From Candidatus Kapaibacterium sp. (GTDB taxonomy: Bacteria; Bacteroidota; Ignavibacteria; Kapaibacteriales; UBA2268): a stretch of DNA of 64,000 nt. The translations under genes and the position numbers were made by a program. The stretch lies in contig JAPLFL010000126.1 of NCBI GenBank assembly GCA_026390695.1, positions 1 to 64,000 of the forward strand, given 5' to 3'. The notes beneath the pieces are model-generated. The model searched no databases. It saw only the letters and a list, made by a program, of their open reading frames with translations, and was not told where the DNA came from. Positions 35,674 to 44,006 of this stretch are shown here, piece by piece (the first letter of the stretch is position 1; each line of letters begins with the position of its first letter).

Positions 35674-36783
35674 TCAGTCCAGACGAATTTTAAATTTTTT
35701 CATACTAACTATTAAAAAGAATACCATCATACTGATTAAAATTAGTGTTTCATTTCGGATATAACTGAATCCGAGCCCTTTTAGCATAATATTGCGAGTG
35801 ATTATCAAATACCATTTTGCAGGTATGAAATTGCTAATAAACTGCAATGGTAGCGGCATATTTTCAGTTGGGAATATAAATCCCGATAAAAGTGTTGTTG
35901 GAAGTAAGAGACCTGCTAAACTTACCATCAATGCTACCTGCTGCGTCTTTGCAAAAGTTGAAATCATAATTCCTAATGAAAGCGCTGTTCCCAAATAAAT
36001 TAATGTTTCAAACAAAAGGAGAATGAAACTACCCTTGAATGGAACTCCAAACACATAGACTCCGAGCGCCAGGACAGAAAAAGCATTTAATAGCGCAAGT
36101 AGTGTATAAGGAATAACTTTGCCTATAATTATAATAGATGGCTTCAGCGGCGATACAAGCAGCACTTCCATTGTTCCTGTTTCTTTTTCCTTGGTTATAG
36201 CTATAGAAGTCATCAAAGCTGATACTAACATTAGAATTAGCGCCAGAAGCCCCGGAACAAACATATATACACTTTTCATCTCAGGATTATAAAGCATTTT
36301 TATTTGTGGAGTCACCATCCATCCGGCTTTTGAGAGCTTATTAATTTTTGTATTCTGATAATCTGCAATAATAGAGCTTATATACCCATATAATAAATTA
36401 GAGATATTAGGATCACTGGCATCTATCAGGAATTGCACATCTGCATTGCCTGTACGCTCTAATTGCTTGGAAAATTCAGGCGCAAAGCACACCACTACTT
36501 TATACTTTCCTTGCCTGAACCCAGCTTCAATCTCAGATTCGTTACTAATATAATTTGTAAGTTTAAAATACTGCGATGAGAGCAACTTTTGAGATATTTC
36601 ACAACTTATATAATCCTTTGATCGGTCATAAATAGCAATATTTGCATCATTTACTTCAGTCCTAACTGCATATCCGAATATTAGTAGCTGCACTGGCGGC
36701 ATTCCGAATAGAACAAGAAGTGTTCTGTAATCTCTGAATATATGTAAAAATTCTTTCTTTACAAATTGAATAAAAGTGTACAA
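35674..36783 (-). CDS. ABC-2 type exporter permease (YbhS-like)
   Basis: 369 residues with the same topology as its partner: first helix after LRVLFGMPPVQLLIFGYA-like sequence, large outer domain, and five C-terminal helices. KEKETGTMEVLLVSPLKPS is the coupling-helix motif and TTLLSGFIFPTENMPLPLQ is the family's hallmark. Starts 13 bases after the ATPase gene. Confidence 0.9.
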   Translation of the reverse strand: MYTFIQFVKKEFLHIFRDYRTLLVLFGMPPVQLLIFGYAVRTEVNDANIAIYDRSKDYISCEISQKLLSSQYFKLTNYISNESEIEAGFRQGKYKVVVCFAPEFSKQLERTGNADVQFLIDASDPNISNLLYGYISSIIADYQNTKINKLSKAGWMVTPQIKMLYNPEMKSVYMFVPGLLALILMLVSALMTSIAITKEKETGTMEVLLVSPLKPSIIIIGKVIPYTLLALLNAFSVLALGVYVFGVPFKGSFILLLFETLIYLGTALSLGIMISTFAKTQQVALMVSLAGLLLPTTLLSGFIFPTENMPLPLQFISNFIPAKWYLIITRNIMLKGLGFSYIRNETLILISMMVFFLIVSMKKFKIRLD

Positions 36784-36796
36784 AATTTATCTCCTT

Positions 36797-37546
36797 CTAT
36801 TGATTCAAAGCCATATTCGGTCGAGCAAGCCGAACAAATACATCATTAATACTTTTAACGTTGAATTGCTGCTTGAGCTTGCTTGGAGTGTCGATAGCAG
36901 CAATTTTACCATCAACCATAATTGAAACGCGGTCGCAATATTCTGCTTCATCCATATAATGAGTTGTTACAAAAATTGTTTTCCCTTCACTGACTGCTTC
37001 GTAAATCATATCCCAAAACTGTCTGCGCGTGATTGGATCAACTCCTCCGGTGGGTTCATCTAAAAATACAATTTTCGGATCATGGAACATCGCTACGGCA
37101 AAAGCCAGCTTCTGCCGCCATCCAAGCGGTAACGATGCAATTAATGAGTTTTTATAATCAATCAATTTCATTTTTGTAAGCAAAATATTTGTCTGTTCTT
37201 TTATGTGTTTATTGCTAAGACCATAAATTCCTCCGTATAGTCGTATGTTTTCAGCAATTGTTAGATCTTCATATAGCGAAAATCTCTGACTCATGTATCC
37301 GATATTTTTTTTAATTTTTTCTGATTGACGAAATGCGTCAAATCCTGCTACAGTTGCCTCTCCCGAACTTGGAAGTAATAATCCTGTCAGCATTTTTATC
37401 GCCGTTGTTTTGCCTGCACCGTTTGCACCAAGGAATCCAAATATCTCACCTTCACCTACTTCAAAAGATATATCATTAACTGCAATGAAGCTACCAAAGC
37501 GCTTTGTCAGGTTTTCAACTTTTATAACTTTTTTATCACTAATCAT
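36797..37546 (-). CDS. ABC transporter ATPase with altered signature motif
   Basis: 249 residues. Walker A GFLGANGAGKTTAIK, Q-loop GYMSQRFSLYEDLT, Walker B IVFLDEPTGGVDP and the switch His in FVTTHYMDEAEYC are all intact. The LSGGQ signature is replaced by ASLPLGWRQKLAFA, a variant common in the second half of YbhF-type fusions. Its ATG overlaps the stop of the other ATPase (ATGA). Works with that ATPase as a heterodimer. Confidence 0.9.
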   Translation of the reverse strand: MISDKKVIKVENLTKRFGSFIAVNDISFEVGEGEIFGFLGANGAGKTTAIKMLTGLLLPSSGEATVAGFDAFRQSEKIKKNIGYMSQRFSLYEDLTIAENIRLYGGIYGLSNKHIKEQTNILLTKMKLIDYKNSLIASLPLGWRQKLAFAVAMFHDPKIVFLDEPTGGVDPITRRQFWDMIYEAVSEGKTIFVTTHYMDEAEYCDRVSIMVDGKIAAIDTPSKLKQQFNVKSINDVFVRLARPNMALNQ

Positions 37547-38469
37547 CTTGTCATAAGCTCCATAAATACATCTTCGATATTGGGAGAAATTATATTTATC
37601 TCGAAATTTTCAACTGCTTTTAATCTCAGATATTCTGAAATTTTATCTTTATCAGCGTTTTCAGATCTGCATGAAAAGTGAACATTCTCACCAAATAGAA
37701 AAGCTGTTTTGCAATCAGAATAATTTCTAAGCAATTTCAATAATGAATATTTATCTTCTGCTGTGATTGAAAATAATTTACTTTCCGATTTGGCAATTAT
37801 AGCTTCCGGTGTATTTATATCAAGAATTTTTCCTTGAGAAATAAGAGCTATCCTTTCGCACAGACTTGCTTCATCCATATATGGTGTAGAAACGATAATG
37901 GTTATTCCTTGATTTTTCAAATTTTTAAGCATTTCCCAGAATTCTGTCCGAGAAACTGCATCCACACCGGTTGTCGGCTCATCAAGAACTAATAAATCGG
38001 GTTTATGGATTAATGCACACGAAAGAGCTAATTTTTGTTTCATTCCACCGGATAAAGCGCCAGCCTTGCGCTTTTTGAAAGGTTCAATGTGAGAATAAAT
38101 ATCTTTAATCAGATGGTAATTTTTAGCAATTGTTGATCCGAATATTGATGCAAAAAATGATAGATTTTCCTCAACCGATAAATCAGGATAAAGCGAAAAT
38201 CTGCCGGGCATATATCCGATTCTTTGCCTGATTGATTTATAATCTTTCTTTGTATCAAGCCCGAAAACGCTCACCCTGCCTGAGTCGGGCAATAACAGAG
38301 TATTAATAATTCTAAAAAGAGATGTCTTACCGGCTCCATCGGGTCCAATAAATCCGAATATTTCGCCCTCTTTTACCTCAAAGCTAATATCAGACAAAAC
38401 CTGCACGGCTTTATACGATTTATTTAAATTTGAAACATGGACAATTTTATCAGCAATCATTTTAATCAA
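37543..38469 (-). CDS. ABC transporter ATPase (YbhF first-half type)
   Basis: 308 residues with Walker A GFIGPDGAGKTSLFRI, Q-loop GYMPGRFSLYPDLSVEEN, a true signature LSGGMKQKLAL, Walker B LLVLDEPTTGVDA and ThrPro in place of the usual switch His (VSTPYMDEA). The loss of the switch His here and of the signature in the partner are complementary, typical of asymmetric ATPase pairs. In E. coli the two halves are one fused YbhF protein; here they are separate overlapping genes. Confidence 0.9.
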   Translation of the reverse strand: MIKMIADKIVHVSNLNKSYKAVQVLSDISFEVKEGEIFGFIGPDGAGKTSLFRIINTLLLPDSGRVSVFGLDTKKDYKSIRQRIGYMPGRFSLYPDLSVEENLSFFASIFGSTIAKNYHLIKDIYSHIEPFKKRKAGALSGGMKQKLALSCALIHKPDLLVLDEPTTGVDAVSRTEFWEMLKNLKNQGITIIVSTPYMDEASLCERIALISQGKILDINTPEAIIAKSESKLFSITAEDKYSLLKLLRNYSDCKTAFLFGENVHFSCRSENADKDKISEYLRLKAVENFEINIISPNIEDVFMELMTR

Positions 38470-38538
38470 TCGGTTTAACCAAATAATTTAACCATAAGGT
38501 TAATTACAAAAATAAGATTAAATTCTTTATTTGCAAAA

Positions 38539-39258
38539 TTATTTCTTTAAGTGCATTGCTCCATCAACTGTTAAAATCTGGCCGCTAATGAAATTCGGAC
38601 AATCAACAAAAAACTGAACAGCTGCAAACACATCGGCTACTGTGCCATTTCTTCCGGCAGGTATTTTTGAATAATCAGGTAATGGATGTTCTGCAGGATC
38701 ATCTGGAATTTCAATTGAACCCGGACAAACGCAATTAACTTTTATTTTGGGAGCAAGCTCGACGGCAAGTGACTTAGTAAGGTGTATCAGTGCAGCTTTG
38801 GACACATTATAAGTCATTCTATACTTCCAAACTTCCCTGCCACCCAAAGATGAAACATTTACAATCGACGAATCATGGTTGGAAATCAATGAAAACTCGC
38901 GACTGCACCATAGAGCTGCCTTTAAATTAATATTTAATACATTATCGACAAAATCTTCATCAATTTCATTTAACGGCTTTGGTGGCGGGAATATACCAGC
39001 ATTATTAATCAATGCAACCGGTATTTCAAAATCTGACTTAATTTTCTCGTACATCTTTTTTATTTCATCTTTTTTTCTTAAATCAGCTTTTAACGAAAAC
39101 ACATGGCGCCCTATGAGTTTTATTTGACCGGCAAGTGCCAGAGCCGATTCTTCAGATTTATTATAATGCAAAATAATATCCCAGCCCTTTTTGGCAAATT
39201 CTAAAGCAAGTCCTTTGCCAATTCTACGTCCAGCCCCGGTTATAATAATTGAACTCAT
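38539..39258 (-). CDS. Short-chain dehydrogenase/reductase (pteridine-reductase-like)
   Basis: 239 residues. The cofactor motif TGAGRRIGKGLA is the TGx3RxG form of FolM/pteridine reductases that use NADPH. NNAGIFPP, the catalytic Ser in VNVSSLGG, and Tyr/Lys in YNVSKAAL complete the site. Possible roles are reduction of pterins or another carbonyl; the sequence cannot decide. It begins divergently 59 bases from the subtilase gene and lies 69 bases before the ABC operon on the same strand. Confidence 0.88.
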   Translation of the reverse strand: MSSIIITGAGRRIGKGLALEFAKKGWDIILHYNKSEESALALAGQIKLIGRHVFSLKADLRKKDEIKKMYEKIKSDFEIPVALINNAGIFPPPKPLNEIDEDFVDNVLNINLKAALWCSREFSLISNHDSSIVNVSSLGGREVWKYRMTYNVSKAALIHLTKSLAVELAPKIKVNCVCPGSIEIPDDPAEHPLPDYSKIPAGRNGTVADVFAAVQFFVDCPNFISGQILTVDGAMHLKK

Positions 39259-39317
39259 TTAATCAATTTCTTTTTATTAATTTGAAAGTTTACAATTTAC
39301 CAAAAATCAGCTAAAAC

Positions 39318-41336
39318 ATGAAGAAAAGCCTGTTAATAAGTATATTAATTTTTTTTATTGTATTTGAATATAGTAATAGTGAGACATTTAGAGTATTTTT
39401 GAAGGATAAAGGCCCCGAGAGCTTCATAAAAGGGAAGGCTATTTACGACAGCACTGCTAAACTATTATCAAAACGCTGTCTGGCTCGAAGATCCAAGCTA
39501 ATAAGCCAAGAACCTTATTTCTCAATAACAGACGCTCCGGTTTACAGTCCCTACATTAAAACTATAGAATTAATCGGTGCTAAAACGCTTCTAAAGCTAC
39601 GTTGGAGAAATTATATTGTAGTCGGTTGTGATTCTTCATTAATTAATTATATACGGATTCTTCCTTTTGTCAGAGCAGTACAGAGAACAGGAGAAAAGGC
39701 GAATTTATTGACAAGTCCAATGTTAGGAAAGCCTGAAAGATTAAATACAATTTGCAACTACAGCAATGATTGCGGGAAATTCGATTATGGACCATCGTTT
39801 TTACAAAGCTCTTTGCTTAATATTCAAGAGGTACACCGAATGGGCATTACCGGAGATGGTGTTTTAGTTGGATTTCTGGATAATGGCTTCAGGTGGCGAT
39901 TCCACGAAGCCACAAAAAATGCAAACGTTATTGCTGAATATGATTTTATAAATAATGATTCCGTTACATCAAATCAAGCCGGTGATGCCGACGGACAAGA
40001 TGGGCACGGTCATCTTTGTTTTTCGACGGTTGCTGGTTTTATGCAGGGGAAACTTATAGGAGTGGCTCCAAATGCAAGTTTCATCCTTGCAAAGACTGAA
40101 GATGATAAATCAGAGAAGAGGATTGAAGAGGATAATTATGCAGCCGGTATCGAATGGTTTGAAGCTATGGGTGCGGACATTTCATCTTCCTCACTGGGTT
40201 ATAAAACTTATGATTCAACCGATATAAGTGATGACTTTCTGGATTTTGACGGTAAAACAACTATATCTGCTCGAGCCATAAACAGAGCATTTTCTTTGGG
40301 TATGGTCTGTATTTCAGCAGCCGGGAATAGCGGCCCTTCGCCAATGTCCATAATTACACCTGCCGATGCAGACGGAGCAATTGCTGTTGCCGCCATAGAT
40401 ACAAGTGGGGCGGCAGCCGGATTTTCTTCTCGTGGCCCGGCTAATAATCGCGAAGTAAAACCAAACTTAGCAGCTCTTGGAAGCCGTGTTGTTGCTGCCG
40501 ATGGTAGAGATTCACTGTCTTATGTATATGCGGGAGGAACTTCACTGGCGACTCCTCAAATTGCAGGATTGGCAGCATTAATCCTTTCAACTTTCCCTGA
40601 ATTATCTCCATCAGAACTGCGTGACGCTTTGCAAACAGTATCATCACAGGCTACCAAACCTGATTCAATTCTCGGATACGGTGTCCCAGATATTTATAGA
40701 ACATTGCATTATTTAGGAATTATTATTGGCCCAATTTCATATTACAAAGTTGCTGATAAGCTAAGAATTATTTCTTATATCAAAGCTGATCCGAAATTAA
40801 CACAAGTGGCACTCAATATCAAATTCGGCAGTGGCTCTGACTTTAAAGCGTATAATATGAAAGAATCAGTAATACATGACCAATTTTGGACTGATATTCC
40901 AATTTCATCCTTCGATAATAAACCGGCTCAGGCTTACATTTCAGCTCAACATATCGGAGATCTGCGAAGAATGCCCAATAACTGGAATGAATATGTTGAA
41001 ATCAATCCATCGATTGAGTTTATTCATTGCGGAATTGATCCAAACGAGATATTACGTTATCCTGACAATACTGACATTGCTTATTTGAATCCATCAGTTA
41101 TCAATTCTGGAATTAATGACTTAACAGTTAGCATTTCTGTTGCTGACGAATCGGAAGTTGAAATTGTAATTCTTAACTCAATCGGTCAGTTCATTACACG
41201 TTATCATTTTGATAAAAGCCAGAAGGGATTACAACATTTTGCTCTCAAGTTCCCGAACTGGGCAAGTGGAGCTTATTTTATTCACTATGCCGCCGGAGTA
41301 CATAAAGGCATCCTGCCATTTATCATTGTAAAATAA
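39318..41336 (+). CDS. Secreted subtilisin-like serine protease with T9SS sorting domain
   Basis: 672 residues with signal peptide MKKSLLISILIFFIVFEYSN. A propeptide-like region (about 25-165) leads to an S8 domain: catalytic Asp in GFLDNGF near 185, His in QDGHGHLCFST near 230 and Ser in AGGTSLATPQIAGLAAL near 407, with oxyanion Asn in SAAGNSGP. The last ~90 residues (INSGINDLTVSISVADESEV ... GAYFIHYAAGVHKGIL) resemble a type A T9SS signal, though the usual NP motif is replaced. An extracellular peptidase. Divergent from the SDR gene. Confidence 0.9.
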   Translation: MKKSLLISILIFFIVFEYSNSETFRVFLKDKGPESFIKGKAIYDSTAKLLSKRCLARRSKLISQEPYFSITDAPVYSPYIKTIELIGAKTLLKLRWRNYIVVGCDSSLINYIRILPFVRAVQRTGEKANLLTSPMLGKPERLNTICNYSNDCGKFDYGPSFLQSSLLNIQEVHRMGITGDGVLVGFLDNGFRWRFHEATKNANVIAEYDFINNDSVTSNQAGDADGQDGHGHLCFSTVAGFMQGKLIGVAPNASFILAKTEDDKSEKRIEEDNYAAGIEWFEAMGADISSSSLGYKTYDSTDISDDFLDFDGKTTISARAINRAFSLGMVCISAAGNSGPSPMSIITPADADGAIAVAAIDTSGAAAGFSSRGPANNREVKPNLAALGSRVVAADGRDSLSYVYAGGTSLATPQIAGLAALILSTFPELSPSELRDALQTVSSQATKPDSILGYGVPDIYRTLHYLGIIIGPISYYKVADKLRIISYIKADPKLTQVALNIKFGSGSDFKAYNMKESVIHDQFWTDIPISSFDNKPAQAYISAQHIGDLRRMPNNWNEYVEINPSIEFIHCGIDPNEILRYPDNTDIAYLNPSVINSGINDLTVSISVADESEVEIVILNSIGQFITRYHFDKSQKGLQHFALKFPNWASGAYFIHYAAGVHKGILPFIIVK

Positions 41337-41377
41337 AAGTTAATAACGAATCAATCATTTATAATTAACCATTAAAA

Positions 41378-42502
41378 TTAGAAGTTGTCGTCAACTAATT
41401 GAGCAATATCCTCGATAACAAACTGATTCTTCAAATCTTCTTCCAGTGGCCTGAAAACTTTTCCACCCACAACATACTCCTGAAGCTCATCATAAGTTAA
41501 AGTTATATATTTCTGTTTATCAGGGATGTATAAATTCAAAGTATCTTTAAATACATCGATTTTTAATATTTTTGCCATTCCCTGATTTGTTTCGATTCTC
41601 GAATTTAATGCAGGATATTTTTCTAAAGATTTGGAATAACTTTCATATTCGAATAATAAGCAGCATTTTAATCGTCCGCAATTTCCAGACAATTTTGCAA
41701 CATTGCCTGAAAGTTGCTGGGTTTTAGCATGATCAAGAGTGACATGGCAAAATTCATTTAGGAACGAAGTACAACACAGATTAAGCCCACAGCATCCAAC
41801 ACTGTCACCCAATCTTTTTGTCTCTTCACGGGCACTTATCTGGCGTAATTCAATCCTTGTTTTAAACTGACGTGCGAGTTCCTTAACAAATTCCCGGAAA
41901 TCAACTCTTTGGGGAGCTGTAAAAAAAACTGTTAATCTTTGGCGATCGAATTGCCATTCAGCTTCGGTTACCTTAATATCAAGATTAAATTGCGTTAGAA
42001 GGCTTCTGGCAAATTGTGCGGCTTTTGATTCATCTGCCCAATTTAAACGAAGCTGAGCAAGGTCATCGGGGCGAGCATGTCTGATTATTCTATATTTAAC
42101 AGGCTTGCTACCATAGCTTGATTTGTGTCGTTCAACAGCATGATTTGAAACTGAGCAGATTGTGGCAATATCCATACCGTTTTCTACTTCTACTATAACT
42201 ATTTCGCCATCGTGAATCGGATAATTGTTTTCATTTTTATAAATAGCTAACCGGTTACCTTTAAACATAACCTCTGCAAGTGGAGATTCCACCCGCATTC
42301 TTGGATTCTGAACATATTTGAAAGAAGAAACTTTGCAACACTCGCGGTAGTCCGAGTCTATAACCCTGTTATGCTGTACTACAAGATTTTTACAATGATT
42401 ATTTCTAATAACGTTGGAAATGGGAAATTGTGCTTGCTTTGATTCTTCTTTAATTGTATTTTCATAAGTATTTGATAATCTATCTGGTTGATTATTATTC
42501 AT
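41378..42502 (-). CDS. ricT: PSP1-domain regulatory protein RicT/YaaT
   Basis: 374 residues. The PSP1 core (FREFVKELARQFKTRIELRQ) is followed by the cysteine-rich stretch GCCGLNLCCTSFLNEFC and GRLKCCLLFEYE that binds an iron-sulfur cluster in B. subtilis. There RicT with RicA/RicF steers RNase Y and other steps. An N-terminal extension of about 60 residues has more cysteines. The gene lies directly after holB, a conserved neighbourhood in many phyla, which supports the call. Confidence 0.9.
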   Translation of the reverse strand: MNNNQPDRLSNTYENTIKEESKQAQFPISNVIRNNHCKNLVVQHNRVIDSDYRECCKVSSFKYVQNPRMRVESPLAEVMFKGNRLAIYKNENNYPIHDGEIVIVEVENGMDIATICSVSNHAVERHKSSYGSKPVKYRIIRHARPDDLAQLRLNWADESKAAQFARSLLTQFNLDIKVTEAEWQFDRQRLTVFFTAPQRVDFREFVKELARQFKTRIELRQISAREETKRLGDSVGCCGLNLCCTSFLNEFCHVTLDHAKTQQLSGNVAKLSGNCGRLKCCLLFEYESYSKSLEKYPALNSRIETNQGMAKILKIDVFKDTLNLYIPDKQKYITLTYDELQEYVVGGKVFRPLEEDLKNQFVIEDIAQLVDDNF

Positions 42503-42640
42503 TTAGAACCTGTGTTTATATGTTGTCGTGTACATAAATCAAAAAAATATCTATATTTATTGTTAAATTATTTTTAAATTGCTTTTTGTCTATTTTTAAA
42601 ATTATTAATAATTGAACATGCAAATTAATCAATTTAATTG

Positions 42641-43783
42641 TCATCTCATAATATATTCTCTTAGATTAATAAATAAATTTATCAAAGATAATTGTATCAG
42701 AGCATTATGACGAAGTCCTGAGATTGTCTTTTCTATTACATTAACAGAATTTTCAATATCTGCATTTAAATAAGCATTGGTGAATTTAGATATTGTTGAA
42801 ACCTGATCAATATTAATTATATTTTCCGTATTGTTTAAAGATCGAACTGTATAGACATCTCGCAACCACAATAAAAGCAGATTTAAAGAATATTCAATTC
42901 TTCTTTTATCCTTATTTTTCAAAAATGTATCTATTTTATTAATAAGTTCTACTCGAAAGTTTCTTTTTAAGCATGATCTTAGTAAGTCCACAATATCAAA
43001 ACGTAACTGTTTCATATCTTCATCTAAATATTCTGTTGCTTTATGGTATGATCCTTGTGCAAATGCAGAGATTAAACGAGCTTCTTCCTGACCTAATTTA
43101 TTTCTGCTAATTAATGCTTCTTCGATGGATTGATTATCGAGCGGTTCGAATTTGATCTGTTGACATCGGGATAAAATTGTAGGTATTATCGTTTCATGGC
43201 GCGATGTAACAAGTATTATAGTTACATTATCCTGAGGTTCTTCTAATGTTTTCAGAAAAGCATTTGCAGATTCGCCGGTAAGTTCTTCAGCATTGAAAAT
43301 AATGATAACTGTTCTTCCATCGGTTTGGGCGGAGAGCGTTAATTTTCTTTTAAGTTCACGAATTGAAGCAATTTTTATCTGATTTGCATTTTGAATATTT
43401 ATTTTGTAATAATGATCTTTAGCTTTGGTTTGTATTTCATTCTGAATTTCAGTAATTTGTTCATCACTAAGTTTTGAATATGGTGAATCCCCTTTGCTGT
43501 CGGTGCCTTTGCCTGCGGGAAGTGAAAATATTAATTGTAGATTCGGATGAGTAAGAGTTGATATTTTTTTGCAGTTTGAGCATTCATCGCAAGCATTGAT
43601 TTTCTGTTCATTTCTTATTGGATTTGAGCAATTTAGCAGTTTGGCAAATTCAATAGCCACTGCCTCTTTTCCTATTCCGTCTATCCCCCAAAAGCAATAA
43701 GCGCCTGCTATCCTTTCTTCAAGAAACGATCTTTGAATTATCTTTTTTACTCTTTTATGGCCGATTATATGATTCCAGGACAT
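42641..43783 (-). CDS. holB: DNA polymerase III delta' subunit
   Basis: 380 residues. Clamp-loader AAA+ features: IIGHKRVKKIIQRSF, Walker A-like GIDGIGKEAVAIEFAKLLNC, zinc cysteines in NACDECSNC, sensor region NAEELTGESANAFLKTLEEP and SRCQQIKFEPL. DnaB-like C-terminal helices follow. Delta' opens the loader with delta and gamma/tau. The atypical IDGIGKEA loop is expected, since delta' does not hydrolyse ATP. Forms a two-gene unit with ricT downstream. Confidence 0.9.
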   Translation of the reverse strand: MSWNHIIGHKRVKKIIQRSFLEERIAGAYCFWGIDGIGKEAVAIEFAKLLNCSNPIRNEQKINACDECSNCKKISTLTHPNLQLIFSLPAGKGTDSKGDSPYSKLSDEQITEIQNEIQTKAKDHYYKINIQNANQIKIASIRELKRKLTLSAQTDGRTVIIIFNAEELTGESANAFLKTLEEPQDNVTIILVTSRHETIIPTILSRCQQIKFEPLDNQSIEEALISRNKLGQEEARLISAFAQGSYHKATEYLDEDMKQLRFDIVDLLRSCLKRNFRVELINKIDTFLKNKDKRRIEYSLNLLLLWLRDVYTVRSLNNTENIINIDQVSTISKFTNAYLNADIENSVNVIEKTISGLRHNALIQLSLINLFINLREYIMR

Positions 43784-43791
43784 CTCTTTTT

Positions 43792-43833
43792 AGTTATGAG
43801 TTATGAGTTCTCAGTTATCAGTTATGAGTTATT
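43792..43833 (+). repeat. Heptanucleotide array 1 (AGTTATG-type, six units)
   Basis: Six seven-base units, AGTTATG, AGTTATG, AGTTCTC, AGTTATC, AGTTATG, AGTTATT, begin 9 bases before the holB start codon on its own upstream side. Confidence 0.75.
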
Positions 43834-43863
43834 TTTAGATTATTAATACCAATTTTGCCAAAT

Positions 43864-43982
43864 CATTTTGCATTTTGCATTTTGCATTTTGCATTTTGCA
43901 TTTTGCATTTTGCATTCTACATTCTACATTCTACATTCTACATTCTACATTCTACATTCTACATTCTACATTCTACATTCTA
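43864..43982 (+). repeat. Heptanucleotide microsatellites (CATTTTG)7 and (CATTCTA)10
   Basis: Seven perfect CATTTTG units at 43864-43912 join ten perfect CATTCTA units at 43913-43982. The two motifs differ at two positions, so one probably arose from the other. This lies between the start of holB and the stop of the sensor kinase. Unit number should vary by slippage and could alter holB promoter spacing. The open frame on the plus strand here (ILHFAFC.. pattern) is an artefact of the repeat. Confidence 0.9.
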
Positions 43983-44006
43983 CATTATTAAATTCATTTT
44001 GCATTA

